Source of the DNA: Hymenobacter wooponensis
GTDB lineage: Bacteria; Bacteroidota; Bacteroidia; Cytophagales; Hymenobacteraceae
DNA length: 64,000 bases
Direction: 5' to 3'
Assembly (NCBI RefSeq): GCF_004745865.1
Contig: NZ_SRKZ01000011.1
Location: 1 to 64,000, forward strand
Part shown: in pieces, positions 25,578-35,060 of the stretch
Numbering within the stretch: position 1 is the stretch's first letter
Layout: each line of letters begins with the position of its first letter
Made by a program: the position numbers and the translations under genes
The notes under the pieces: model-generated
Database searches by the model: none
Seen by the model: only the letters and a program-made list of their open reading frames with translations
Told to the model about the DNA's origin: nothing

Positions 25578-25880
25578 CAGGCACTGAATCACGTCCACTA
25601 CTTCGCGCATCTTCAGCGCGTAGAAAATGTTCTTGCCGTCACGGTGGCTGCTCAGGATGCCTTTAAGCTTCATACCGGTCAAGTGGTGGGACACTAAGCT
25701 CTGCTCGATATTCAATTCCTCGCTGAGTTCGGTCACGGACAGGCGCTCTTGGTTGGCGAGCAGCTGCACAATGGCGATGCGCGTCGGATGGGCCGTGGTT
25801 TTGAGAATGAACGCCACCTTCTCCATCTTCTCAGTGGTCAGGTTCAAGTCGGCAGGAGCGGTGGCAGTGGTCGTTTTCAT
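25557..25880 (-). CDS. ArsR-family transcriptional repressor
   Basis: The product has 107 residues. The winged helix shows ILKTTAHPTRIAIVQLL, LSVTELSEELNIEQSLVSHHL (recognition helix) and GILSSHRDGKNIFYAL (wing). The only cysteines are Cys100 and Cys104 in the C-terminal QCLAGC. Persulfide sensors of this fold (SqrR, BigR) also use a cysteine pair but with one in an earlier helix, so a C-terminal CxxxC sensor would be a variant. It heads the sulfur gene series and its own promoter overlaps a putative operator. Confidence 0.85.
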   Translation of the reverse strand: MKTTTATAPADLNLTTEKMEKVAFILKTTAHPTRIAIVQLLANQERLSVTELSEELNIEQSLVSHHLTGMKLKGILSSHRDGKNIFYALKMREVVDVIQCLAGCTFL

Positions 25881-25889
25881 AAGGTGCTA

Positions 25890-25920
25890 CAAATGTATGT
25901 TCATTTGTTCATGTATACAA
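25890..25920 (-). promoter_or_regulatory. ArsR promoter with operator
   Basis: Reading on the minus strand: TTG (25918-25920), 20 nt, then TACATTTG (25890-25897), a full match to the Bacteroidota -33/-7 promoter, 10 nt from the ATG at 25880. The spacer contains ATACATGAACAA and an adjoining ATGAACATA, imperfect repeats suited to a dimeric repressor. Confidence 0.75.
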
Positions 25921-25959
25921 GTTTGCTTCGTCTATTGGTTCCAAAAAAATTCTTTTCGC

Positions 25960-27618
25960 ATGTCAGTTTTCTCGCATAACCGGCCTGGCGCCTCTTTCTC
26001 GCGGCTTTTAGGCGCGTGGCGCGGAGTGGCGCTGGGCAGTCTGGTACTAGCGACGGCCTGGGGCCTGAGCAGTTGCCAGGGCTCCACTTCCCGGCCGCCT
26101 GTTCAGTCAGCCAGTGGCTCATTCACTATTCTGCACACCAACGATATCCACGGCCGGCACCGGCCCTTCGCCGTGAGTCCTGGCAACGCTACCGCCCAGA
26201 CCGGCGACGCGGGCCGCAGCCCGTCCTCGTTTGAGCGCGCCGGCCAGGTGGGCGGCTTTGCCCACCTGGCCACGGCCGTGCAGCGGGTCCGGCAGGAGCG
26301 GGGTGCCGGCAACGTGCTGCTGCTGGATGGGGGCGACACATTCAGCGACGACCTGCTGGCCAACCTGACCAAGGGCGCGGCCAACATCCGGCTGATGAAC
26401 GCGCTGGGCTACCAGTTCATGGCCCTGGGCAACCACGACTTCGACTACGGCACGGCCCGCACTCGCGAACTGCAAGAGCTGGCCCGCTTTCCCATGCGCG
26501 GGGCCAACGTCACGGAAAAAGCGACGGGCCAGCCGTTTCTGGGCGAACCGGCCAAGGTGTTTACCGTGGGCGGCCTGCGCGTGGGCGTGCTGGCGCTGGC
26601 CTACCACAACACGGCCCAGACCGGCAACCCCGACAATACCCAGGAGCTGACCTTCGGCAGCGGCCTGGAGGCGGCCCGGCGCTACGTGCCCGGCCTGCGC
26701 GCCCGCGCCGACGTGGTGGTGATTCTCTCCCACCAGGGCACCAAGGTGGATGAGTTGCTGGCGCGGGAGGTGCCGGGCATCGACCTGATCGTAGGGGCCC
26801 ACTCCCACGACCGGATTGCCCCGCCCCGCCACATTGGAAATGTGTGGGTAGTGCAGGCGCTGTCGGACGCGGCCGTGCTGGGCCAGCTTACCGTGCAGGT
26901 GCAGGAAGGCAAGGTGACCAGCGTGGAGGGCATCGCGCCCACGCTCTGGACCACGGAATACCCCGCCGAGTCGAAGATAGCGCAGCTGGTGGACTCGCTG
27001 CGGGCCCCGCACAAAGCGCAGCTGGAAGCAGTGCTGGCCACGGCTACCGGCCGCATCGGGCGGCAGTACAAGTCGGCCAGCCCCTTCGACCAGTTGGCCG
27101 GCGAGCTGCTGCGCGAAGCCACCGGCGCCGAGCTGGCTTTCCTGCCCGGCGTGGGCTACGGCGTGTCGCTGGAGCCGGGCCCCATCACCCGCGAAATGCT
27201 CTACACCCTGCTGCCCCACCCCTCCAAAGTGGTGACGCTGGAGCTGACCGGCGCGCAGGTGCTGGAACTGCTGGAGCAGACGGCCACCAACCAGAACCCC
27301 GGCAACGACCTGGCCCGCGTGGGTGGCCTGCTGCAGTCCAGTGGCCTGGACTGGGCGGCCGACCTGAACCAACCCACCGGCCAGCGGGTGCGCGGGGTGC
27401 AGGTAAACGGGCAGCCGCTCAACCCGCAGCGCCGCTACCCGGTGGTCACTCACAACGGCATGCTCAGCGGCATCCACCGCTACACCACCTTCGCGAAGGG
27501 GCAAAATATCCAGAAGCTGGACAAGGGCGTGACGGAGGTAGTGGAGGCCGGCCTGCGCAAGCGGGGCACCGTGGCTCCGCCCACGCTGGCACGGGTGCAG
27601 GTGGTGGTGGCGAAGTGA
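25960..27618 (+). CDS. 5'-nucleotidase-family lipoprotein
   Basis: From the ATG at 25960 the protein has 552 residues. Signal with lipobox LSSC (Cys39). The metallophosphoesterase domain has HTNDIHGRH (59-67), DGGDTFSD, GNHDFDYG (the usual Asn-His catalytic pair, unlike the SoxB-like protein at 16156), LSHQG and GAHSHD. A 5_nucleotid_C domain covers about 350-530. It likely hydrolyses extracellular nucleotides. The gene is divergent from arsR with 79 bp between starts. Confidence 0.85.
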   Translation: MSVFSHNRPGASFSRLLGAWRGVALGSLVLATAWGLSSCQGSTSRPPVQSASGSFTILHTNDIHGRHRPFAVSPGNATAQTGDAGRSPSSFERAGQVGGFAHLATAVQRVRQERGAGNVLLLDGGDTFSDDLLANLTKGAANIRLMNALGYQFMALGNHDFDYGTARTRELQELARFPMRGANVTEKATGQPFLGEPAKVFTVGGLRVGVLALAYHNTAQTGNPDNTQELTFGSGLEAARRYVPGLRARADVVVILSHQGTKVDELLAREVPGIDLIVGAHSHDRIAPPRHIGNVWVVQALSDAAVLGQLTVQVQEGKVTSVEGIAPTLWTTEYPAESKIAQLVDSLRAPHKAQLEAVLATATGRIGRQYKSASPFDQLAGELLREATGAELAFLPGVGYGVSLEPGPITREMLYTLLPHPSKVVTLELTGAQVLELLEQTATNQNPGNDLARVGGLLQSSGLDWAADLNQPTGQRVRGVQVNGQPLNPQRRYPVVTHNGMLSGIHRYTTFAKGQNIQKLDKGVTEVVEAGLRKRGTVAPPTLARVQVVVAK

Positions 27619-27725
27619 GCGGCTGTTTGCTGCAAAATCCGCGTTAGACGATTCGGCCGGATGGTTGTGATGCCCTTCATTTGTGCTCGTTCGTACAGCA
27701 GACTTCACCCCATTTCCCTTTCCCT

Positions 27726-28421
27726 ATGAGACACCTGGAGCAGCATCGCACGCATCGGATTGGTTGGTTACGGGCCGCCGTGCTCGGAGCCAACGACGGC
27801 ATTATTTCCACGGCCAGCCTGGTAGTGGGGGTAGCTGCCGCCAGCGCCACGCGGGAGAGTGTGCTGGTGGCCGGCGTGGCCGGGCTGGTGGCGGGGGCCA
27901 TGTCCATGGCGACGGGCGAATACGTCTCCGTCAGCTCGCAGGCCGATACGGAAGCGGCGGACCTGGCCCGGGAGCAGGCCGAGTTAACCAACGATGCCGC
28001 CGCAGAACACCAGGAACTTACCGCCATCTACGTGGAGCGCGGGGTGGAACCGGACCTGGCCGCGCAGGTGGCCGAGCAGTTGATGGCCCGGGACGCGCTG
28101 GGTACTCACGCCCGGGAGGAGCTGGGCATTTCCGAAACCATGAGCGCCAACCCCATTCAGGCGGCGCTGGCGTCGGCTGCTACGTTTACCGTGGGCGCGG
28201 CGCTGCCGCTGCTGGTCATTCTGGTGGCCCCGGCGACGTATCTGAGCTGGACGGTTTCCATTACCTCCCTGTTGTTTCTGGCTGCGCTGGGCGGGCTGGC
28301 CGCCTACGTAGGTGGGTCCAGCGTGCTGAAAGCGGCCGCCCGGGTAACCTTCTGGGGGGTGCTGGCCATGGCATTGTCGGCCGTGGTGGGCAATTTTTTC
28401 AACGTAACGCCCCAGGGCTAA
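27726..28421 (+). CDS. VIT1/CCC1-family transporter
   Basis: The protein has 231 residues. WLRAAVLGANDGIISTASLVVGV and AGAMSMATGEYVSVSSQ are the paired family motifs; a hydrophilic, acidic loop (about 80-140) with many Glu fits the metal-binding domain; three membrane helices end the protein. Family members move Fe2+ or Mn2+ out of the cytoplasm. Confidence 0.88.
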   Translation: MRHLEQHRTHRIGWLRAAVLGANDGIISTASLVVGVAAASATRESVLVAGVAGLVAGAMSMATGEYVSVSSQADTEAADLAREQAELTNDAAAEHQELTAIYVERGVEPDLAAQVAEQLMARDALGTHAREELGISETMSANPIQAALASAATFTVGAALPLLVILVAPATYLSWTVSITSLLFLAALGGLAAYVGGSSVLKAAARVTFWGVLAMALSAVVGNFFNVTPQG

Positions 28422-28621
28422 CGGGGACTGTCGGCCGGGTACAGTACCCAACAGTTTAGGTGGCCGGTAGCAGCCGACCGGAACGCTATTGACGAGGGCA
28501 GATAGTATGAAACCGGGGGCATATCCGGTGGCGGGCTGCAACCCTTCAGCGGGTCGCTGTGCCTTTGCCCCGGTTGCGTTCCGGCAAAAGTGTGCACCTT
28601 TGCACCTGGTCCCGTTGGTCT

Positions 28622-28993
28622 ATGTCTCGTCTGCTGACTCATCTGCTGTTGCTGCTCTATGCGGGTATTTACCTGCATTGCCAGCCACTGCCTGCCCGGG
28701 TCCTGACACCGCCTACGGACTATAGCAGCCAGCAGGCACCACCTCAGACCGGCCTCTGCAAGAAGAAGCTGCAAACCGTACAGGCGGACCCGCAGGCCGA
28801 CCACGCGCCGGTAGCGAAAGCCAAGCTGCTGCCGCTCGACCTCGCGCTGGGCGATGACTTCCCGGCCCTCTATTTCGGCCTCCTGTTTCCGGCCGACGAG
28901 CCCACGCTCAACCCTGCCCGCGGCCCGAATGCCGGCCCCGAGCAGTCGTTTGCCAACCACCCCAACAAGGCTCCGCCCGTTCGCTTTTCTTAG
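28622..28993 (+). CDS. Small exported protein upstream of an RND operon
   Basis: From the ATG at 28622 the protein has 123 residues with an N-terminal hydrophobic stretch (LLTHLLLLLYAGIYLHC). The rest is Pro-rich without recognised motifs. A terminator hairpin follows, separating it from the TolC gene. Similar short proteins precede heavy-metal RND operons in Bacteroidota, so a link is possible. Confidence 0.5.
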   Translation: MSRLLTHLLLLLYAGIYLHCQPLPARVLTPPTDYSSQQAPPQTGLCKKKLQTVQADPQADHAPVAKAKLLPLDLALGDDFPALYFGLLFPADEPTLNPARGPNAGPEQSFANHPNKAPPVRFS

Positions 28994-29020
28994 GAAAATG
29001 CGCAGTGGAGCCGGGTTTGT

Positions 29021-29066
29021 ACCCGGTTAATTGTCCCTGCCAGTAGGGGCGATGACCGGTTTTTTT
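29021..29066 (+). terminator. Intrinsic terminator
   Basis: CCGGT (29023-29027) pairs with ACCGG (29055-29059), with an inner CCCT/AGGG stem, followed by T7 (29060-29066). A short CCGGGT/ACCCGG hairpin overlaps its left side. Confidence 0.6.
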
Positions 29067-29232
29067 ATGCCCTGACCGGCCTGCCACCTTGTGTGGCACC
29101 TTTCTGCTGCCCCGGCCACCGGCCACCGGACAGCCCCGCTTTTTCCTGAGAGCCCCAGCAAATCTGCCTGTCAACTGGCCGGCTACGCCTCTGCGCGCCC
29201 GGCCCGGATTTCTGTCCTGACTTCTCTCAGCC

Positions 29233-30639
29233 ATGTTTTCTTTTTGTCATTTATCCCAGGGGCTGGTGCCGCCGGGCCGCTGGCTGCTGGCCGCCACGCT
29301 GCTGCTGGCGACAACGGCCAGCCACGCCCAGGTACCGGGCCGGCCGTTATCCTTAAAAGAAGCCCTGGAGCTGGCCCGCACCCAGGCCCCGCACCTGCAA
29401 GCCAAAGCCTACCAGGTGCAAGCCGCCGAGGCCGACCTCACCCAAACCAAAACCCAGCGCCTGCCCTCCGTACGGCTCAGCGGGCAGGTGAGCTACGGCT
29501 CCACGAACGCCGTTGCCGGCACCATGCTGCCCATAGGCACCATCATCCCCAGCAGCGGCTCGCTGAGCGGGGTCAACTCCTACAACGCCGTGTTCGGCAG
29601 TATGGGCACGGCCCTCGTGGAGTGGAGCCCGGTCACCTTCGGGCAGTACCCGGCCCAGCGGGCCCGCGCCGAAGCGGCCCGCGGCTACGCCCAGGCTGAT
29701 GCCGACAACGAGCTGTTCACCCAGCAGCTGCGGGTGGCCCAGACCTACCTCGACCTGCTGGCTACCCAGAGTTTGCGCCAAGTGCGCGAGCAGGACGTGC
29801 GCCGGGTAGCCGTACTCAAAAAGACCATCACCCGGCTGGCCCTGAACGGCCTGCGCCCGGGCGTAGACAGCACGCAAGCCCGTGCCACTGAGGCCCAGTC
29901 GAAGCTGGCATTGCTCAGCGCCCAGGAGCAGGAAGCCGACCGCCAGGCCCGCCTTTCGACCTTGCTAGGCCAGCCCGGCGCCACCTGGCAGCCCGACACG
30001 CTCTACAACCAAACCCTACCGCCCGCGCTGGTGCCGCCCGCCGCCACCCACCCCACGCTGGGGCTGCAGCAGCGGGCCGTGGCGCTGGGCCAGGCCCGCG
30101 AGACGGTCATTCGCCGCCAGTACCGGCCCCGGCTTTCCCTGCTGGGTGCTACCTGGGGCCGGGGCTCCGGCCTGGGCACTAATGGCCAGACTGACTACGG
30201 GCTGGGCGGGGCCGCGCCCACCCGCTTCAATTACGCCGTGGGCGTGGGCGTGGTGTTCGATCTGCTCGACTGGCCCCGCGTGCAGGCCCAGGCCAAGGCG
30301 GAAAACCTGCGCACCCAGGGCCTGCAGGCCGAGCACCGCCAGCAGCAGCTGGAGCTCAGCAACCAGGCCACTCTCGCTGAGCAGCGCCTGCAGCTGGCCG
30401 CCGAGCGCGCCCGCCAGGCCCCGCTGCAGCTCGCGGCCGCCCGCCAGGCCTACCGCCAGAAGCTGGCCCTTTACAACTCGGGACTGGCCACGGTAGTGGA
30501 TGTCACCCAGGCCCTGTACGGGCTGCAGCAGGCCGAGCAGGACCAGGTGCTCACGGCCAACGCCGCCTGGCAGGCCGTGCTGTTGCAAAGCGCGGCCGCC
30601 GGCGACTTCTCCTTCTTTTTCACCCACGTAACCCCCTAG
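29233..30639 (+). CDS. TolC-family outer-membrane efflux protein
   Basis: The product has 468 residues with a signal peptide ending SHAQ. LSLKEALELARTQAPHLQAKA is the usual opening; two long alpha-helical repeats (about 30-230 and 240-450) with heptad patterns form the trans-periplasmic tunnel. Gene order TolC, RND pump, adaptor with gaps of 4 and 27 nt shows an operon. Confidence 0.9.
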   Translation: MFSFCHLSQGLVPPGRWLLAATLLLATTASHAQVPGRPLSLKEALELARTQAPHLQAKAYQVQAAEADLTQTKTQRLPSVRLSGQVSYGSTNAVAGTMLPIGTIIPSSGSLSGVNSYNAVFGSMGTALVEWSPVTFGQYPAQRARAEAARGYAQADADNELFTQQLRVAQTYLDLLATQSLRQVREQDVRRVAVLKKTITRLALNGLRPGVDSTQARATEAQSKLALLSAQEQEADRQARLSTLLGQPGATWQPDTLYNQTLPPALVPPAATHPTLGLQQRAVALGQARETVIRRQYRPRLSLLGATWGRGSGLGTNGQTDYGLGGAAPTRFNYAVGVGVVFDLLDWPRVQAQAKAENLRTQGLQAEHRQQQLELSNQATLAEQRLQLAAERARQAPLQLAAARQAYRQKLALYNSGLATVVDVTQALYGLQQAEQDQVLTANAAWQAVLLQSAAAGDFSFFFTHVTP

Positions 30640-30643
30640 CCGC

Positions 30644-33600
30644 ATGTACGAACTCATCCGGTCGGCCCTGCAGCGGCCCCTCACCGTGGTGGTGGCCATG
30701 CTGGCCATCCTCTTCTTCGCCTTCGCCGCCGTGCGCGACATTGCCGTGGACATTTTCCCGAGCATGGACGTGCCGGCCATCTACGTGGCCGAGCCCTACG
30801 GCGGGCTCTCCCCCGAGCAGCTCGACGGCTTCATGGCCAACCAGTTCCAGAACAACTTCCTCTTCGTATCCGGGGTCAAGAAGATTGAAACCAAGAGCAT
30901 CCAGGGCCTGACGCTCATCAAGCTCTCCTTTTATCCCGGCACTGACATGGCCCAGGCCGCGGCCGAGGTGGCTACCCAGGTGTCGCGGGCCACGGCGTTT
31001 ATGCCGCTCGGTACCTTGCCCCCGCAGGTGGTGCGATTCGACGCCAGCTCCCTGCCCGTGGGCCAGTTGGTGCTGGAAAGCGAGAAAAGCTCGCTGACCC
31101 AGCTGCAGGATTTGGCCGCCAGCCGCATCCGGCCCATGTTCACCACCATTCCGGGCGTCACGTCCACGGCCCCGTTCGGCGGTAACATTCGCACCATCGT
31201 GGTCAAGGCCGACCCGGCCAAGCTGCGGGGCTACCAGCTCACGCCCGACGACGTGGTCAAGGCCATCGTCAGCAGCAACCAGCCCTCGGCGGCTGGCAAC
31301 GTGAAGATGGGCGACGTGGCCTACATGGCCCCGGTGAACTCGCTGATTGAAAACCCGGCCGATTTTCTGGACGTGCCCCTGCGCACGGGTTCTGGGCCGG
31401 GTGTGTATTTGCGCGACGTGGCCACGGTGGAAGATGCCGCCGACGTCACGACGGGCTACGCCGTCATCAACGGCAAGCGGGCTATTTACATGCCCGTCAT
31501 CAAAAAGGCCGACGCCTCGACCCTGAAAGTCGTGCAGCAGGTCAAGGACAAGCTGCCCACGCTGCGGGCCCTGCTGCCCGAGGACGTGAAGCTCAGCTAC
31601 GCCTTCGACCAGTCCACTTACGTGGCCAACTCGCTGAAAAGCCTGGTGACCGAGGGCATTCTGGGCGCGGTGCTCACCGGGCTGATGGTGCTCTTGTTTT
31701 TGCGCGACTGGCGCAGCGTGCTCATCGTCATTACCACCATTCCGCTCTCGGTGCTCTCGGCCGTGATTCTGCTCAAGCTCTTCGGGCAGACGCTCAACAT
31801 CATGACCCTGTCGGGGCTGGCGCTGGCCATCGGCGTGCTCGTGGACGAGGCCACGGTGACGATTGAGAACATTCACCAGCACCTGGAGCGGGGCAAACCC
31901 AAGGCCCACGCCATCTGGGACGCGGCCCGGGAAATTGCCCTGCCCAAGCTGCTGATTCTGCTCTGCATCCTGGCCGTATTCGCGCCCGCCCTGATTATGG
32001 AAGGCGTGCCGCGGGCCATGTTCCTGCCCCTGTCACTGGCGGTGGGCTTTGCCATGGTGGCCTCGTTTCTGCTCTCGCAGACGCTGGTACCGGTCATGGC
32101 CAACTGGCTGATGAAAGACCACGCACCGGCCGCCGGCCACGGGGCGCACAGCCATGAAGAGCCGGAGGGAAAACCCGGCTTTTTCGCTCGCTTCCAGGCC
32201 GGCTACCAGCGCCTGCTCGCCCGAGCCCAAGGCCGACAGCGCGGCGTGGTGCTGGGCTACCTGGCCTTGTCGGTAGTGGTAGTGGGAGCGGGGTTTGCCG
32301 TCATCGGCACGGACATCTTCCCGCAGGCCAACAGCGGGCAGTTTCAGCTGCGGCTGCGCGAGAAGGTGGGCACCCGCCTGGAGAAAACCGAGCAGACGGT
32401 GGCGGCCGTGCAGGCCATCATCAACCAGGAGGTTGGCCCCGACAACGTGGAAATATCCTCCACCTTCGTGGGCACCCAGCCGGCCAGCTTCGCGGTTAAC
32501 TCCGTGTTCGTCTTCACCGCCGGCCCCCACGAGGCCTTGATGCAGGTGGCCCTGAAAGAGGGCGTGCACGTGAACTTGAGTCAGCTCAAGGAGCGCTTGC
32601 GTAAGCGCATCCACGCCGCGCAGCCGGGCTTACAACTAAGCTTCGAGCCCATCGAGTTGGTGGAAAAGGTGATGAGCGACGGGGCACCCACGCCCATCCA
32701 GGTGAATGTGGGGGGCAAAAACCTGAAGGAAGCCGCCGGCCACGCCCGCAAGGTGCTGGCCGAACTGAAGCGAATTCCCTTCCTGCGCGACGTGCAGATT
32801 GCCCAGCCCCTGCAGTACCCGGCTTTGCGCATCGACGTGGACCGGGAGCGGGCCGCCCAGTTCGGGCTCACCAGCCAGGAAATCACCCAGTCGGTGGTGG
32901 CGGCCACGTCCTCCTCGCGCTTTACGAGCAAAAACCTCTGGCTCGACCCCAAGTCCGGCCTGGGCTACCAGGTGCAGGTGCAGCTGCCCGAAGACCAGCT
33001 CACCCAGCTCCAGGATTTGGAGGCGCTGCCCGTCAAGGCCGGGCAGGCCCGCCCTACCATTGGGGAGGTGGCCACCGTCTCGGCCCGCATGATGCCCGGC
33101 CAGATTGACCGCCAGGGACCTTACCGGCTGGTGAGCATCACGGCCAACGTGCAGGACCGCGACCTGGGCACCGCCGCCCAGGCCGTGCGTCGGGCCCTGC
33201 AACAAGTCGGGGAGCCCCCGCGGGGCGTCGTGGCCAACCTCGTAGGCCAGCCCCAGCTGCTGGAAGACACCATGAGCAGCCTGCAGACCGGGCTGGGCAT
33301 GGCCATCGTGGTGATTTTCCTGCTGCTGGCGGCCAACTTCCAGAGCTTCCGCCTCTCGCTGGTGGTGCTCTCGGTGGTGCCGGCGGTGGTGGCCGGCTCC
33401 CTGCTGCTGCTGCTGGCCACCGGGGCCACGCTCAACCTGCAGTCCTACATGGGCATGATTATGTCGGTGGGCGTGTCCGTGGCCAATGCCATTCTGCTCA
33501 TCACCAGCGCCGAGCACTTGCGGCACGAGCACCGCGACGTGGGGCTGGCCGCCCGCCTGGCCGCCGACACCCGCATCCGGCCCATCCTGATGACCAGCAT

Positions 33601-33811
33601 CGCCATGATTGCCGGCATGCTGCCCATGGCCTCGGGCTTGGGCGAGAGCGGCGACCAGATTGCCCCGCTGGGCCAGGCCGTTATCGGCGGGCTCATCGCC
33701 TCCACGCTGGCCTCGCTGCTGGTCCTGCCCCACGTGTTTGGCTGGGCCATGCGCCGCGTGGGCTACGAATCCGGCTCCCTGCTGCCCGCCCGCACCCGGC
33801 AGGCTTCTTAA
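30644..33811 (+). CDS. RND efflux pump, inner-membrane subunit
   Basis: The product has 1055 residues. It has the twelve-helix, two-repeat layout: helix 1 at about 14-32, large periplasmic loops, and the helix-4 signature LALAIGVLVDEATVTIENIH near 388-407. A cytoplasmic His-rich insertion (DHAPAAGHGAHSHEE) follows helix 6. The second repeat mirrors this with MSVGVSVANAILLITSAEH. It uses proton flow to expel substrates through the TolC and adaptor partners. The His-rich loop might bind metal; the substrate is not shown. Confidence 0.92.
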   Translation: MYELIRSALQRPLTVVVAMLAILFFAFAAVRDIAVDIFPSMDVPAIYVAEPYGGLSPEQLDGFMANQFQNNFLFVSGVKKIETKSIQGLTLIKLSFYPGTDMAQAAAEVATQVSRATAFMPLGTLPPQVVRFDASSLPVGQLVLESEKSSLTQLQDLAASRIRPMFTTIPGVTSTAPFGGNIRTIVVKADPAKLRGYQLTPDDVVKAIVSSNQPSAAGNVKMGDVAYMAPVNSLIENPADFLDVPLRTGSGPGVYLRDVATVEDAADVTTGYAVINGKRAIYMPVIKKADASTLKVVQQVKDKLPTLRALLPEDVKLSYAFDQSTYVANSLKSLVTEGILGAVLTGLMVLLFLRDWRSVLIVITTIPLSVLSAVILLKLFGQTLNIMTLSGLALAIGVLVDEATVTIENIHQHLERGKPKAHAIWDAAREIALPKLLILLCILAVFAPALIMEGVPRAMFLPLSLAVGFAMVASFLLSQTLVPVMANWLMKDHAPAAGHGAHSHEEPEGKPGFFARFQAGYQRLLARAQGRQRGVVLGYLALSVVVVGAGFAVIGTDIFPQANSGQFQLRLREKVGTRLEKTEQTVAAVQAIINQEVGPDNVEISSTFVGTQPASFAVNSVFVFTAGPHEALMQVALKEGVHVNLSQLKERLRKRIHAAQPGLQLSFEPIELVEKVMSDGAPTPIQVNVGGKNLKEAAGHARKVLAELKRIPFLRDVQIAQPLQYPALRIDVDRERAAQFGLTSQEITQSVVAATSSSRFTSKNLWLDPKSGLGYQVQVQLPEDQLTQLQDLEALPVKAGQARPTIGEVATVSARMMPGQIDRQGPYRLVSITANVQDRDLGTAAQAVRRALQQVGEPPRGVVANLVGQPQLLEDTMSSLQTGLGMAIVVIFLLLAANFQSFRLSLVVLSVVPAVVAGSLLLLLATGATLNLQSYMGMIMSVGVSVANAILLITSAEHLRHEHRDVGLAARLAADTRIRPILMTSIAMIAGMLPMASGLGESGDQIAPLGQAVIGGLIASTLASLLVLPHVFGWAMRRVGYESGSLLPARTRQAS

Positions 33812-33838
33812 CCTTCTCTTTTTCCAGACTGACTACTT

Positions 33839-35008
33839 ATGAATGCCTTCCTGAAATTGATTGCCCGTTCGCCCCGCTATACTGCCCTGCTGGCGGCGGG
33901 CCTGCTGCTGAGCGGCGCGCTCAGTAGCTGCTCGTCTGGTGCTTCGGAACCTGCGGCCGAGAAGCCCACGCCGGCCGCGCCGGCCGCCGTCACCACCTTC
34001 CGGCTGAGCGCCGCCCCGGCCGTGCGCCGGCTGCGGTTGCCTGCCGAGCTCAAGCCCTACGAGCAAGTGGACCTGTTTCCCCGCGTGGGCGCTTTTGTGA
34101 AGCAGGTGCTGGTGGACCGCGGCTCGCGCGTGAGCAAAGGCCAGACCCTGGCCGTGCTCGAAGCCCCCGAGCTGGCCGCCCAGCTGGCCCGGGCCCGCTC
34201 GCGCTGGCAGGCCGCGCAGGCCAAGCTTTCCGGCACCCGGGCCAGCTACGAACGGCTATTGCGCACCAGCCAGGAGCCGGGCACCATCTCGCCCAATGAC
34301 CTGGAGCGGGCCCGCGCCGAAATGCAGGCCGACCAGGCCAACGTGCAGGCCGCCTATTCCGAGCTGCAGGCCAGCCGGGAGCTGAGCAATTATTTGGTGG
34401 TAAGGGCTCCGTTCAGCGGTATCATCACGGCTCGCAACGTGTCGGCCGGGGCTCTGGTGGGGCCGGGCGGGGGCCAGCCGGCCGCGCCCATGTTTTCGCT
34501 GGAAAACAGCCGCACTCTGCGCCTGGAGGTGGCCGTGCCCGAGGCCGCGGCCGGCCAGTGGCTGCAGCCGGGCGCTTCGGTGCCGTTCACCGTGCCGGCC
34601 TTTCCCGGGCAGACCTTCACCGGCGTGTTCCGCCGCAATGCCAGCCGCCTGAGCCAGACGGTGCGCTCAGAGCTGGTGGAGATGGATGTGCCTAATGCCG
34701 ACGGCCGCCTGAAAGCGGGCATGTACGCCCAGGTGCTGGTGGCCCTGCCCACCGAAGCAAAAGCCGTCGCCGTGCCCACCTCGGCCGTGTTTGCCACCCC
34801 AGACGCGCCTAAGCAGGCGCAGGTAGTGCGCGTGCAGCAGGGGCGGGCCCAGTGGGTGCCCGTGCGCAAAGGTCAGCTGCTCAGCCGTGACACCGTGGTG
34901 GTGTTTGGGCCGCTGCAGCCCGGCGATGAGCTAGTCCGGGAAGCCGGTGAGCAGGTGCCCGACGGCCAGCCCCTCACGGTCGCGAAGGGTAAGCCCGCTG
35001 GGGTTTGA
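33839..35008 (+). CDS. RND periplasmic adaptor lipoprotein
   Basis: The product has 389 residues. Lipobox LSSC near residue 30 anchors it. The split lipoyl domain reads FPRVGAFVKQVLVDRGSRVSKGQ and VRAPFSGIITARNVSAG, separated by a helical hairpin (about 105-180). Barrel and membrane-proximal domains follow to the end. It links the pump at 30644 with the TolC protein at 29233. Confidence 0.9.
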   Translation: MNAFLKLIARSPRYTALLAAGLLLSGALSSCSSGASEPAAEKPTPAAPAAVTTFRLSAAPAVRRLRLPAELKPYEQVDLFPRVGAFVKQVLVDRGSRVSKGQTLAVLEAPELAAQLARARSRWQAAQAKLSGTRASYERLLRTSQEPGTISPNDLERARAEMQADQANVQAAYSELQASRELSNYLVVRAPFSGIITARNVSAGALVGPGGGQPAAPMFSLENSRTLRLEVAVPEAAAGQWLQPGASVPFTVPAFPGQTFTGVFRRNASRLSQTVRSELVEMDVPNADGRLKAGMYAQVLVALPTEAKAVAVPTSAVFATPDAPKQAQVVRVQQGRAQWVPVRKGQLLSRDTVVVFGPLQPGDELVREAGEQVPDGQPLTVAKGKPAGV

Positions 35009-35060
35009 TATATGAACGTTTTGTCATTTGTTTAGTGTTGCGCTCTTAAATCCTTTGACC

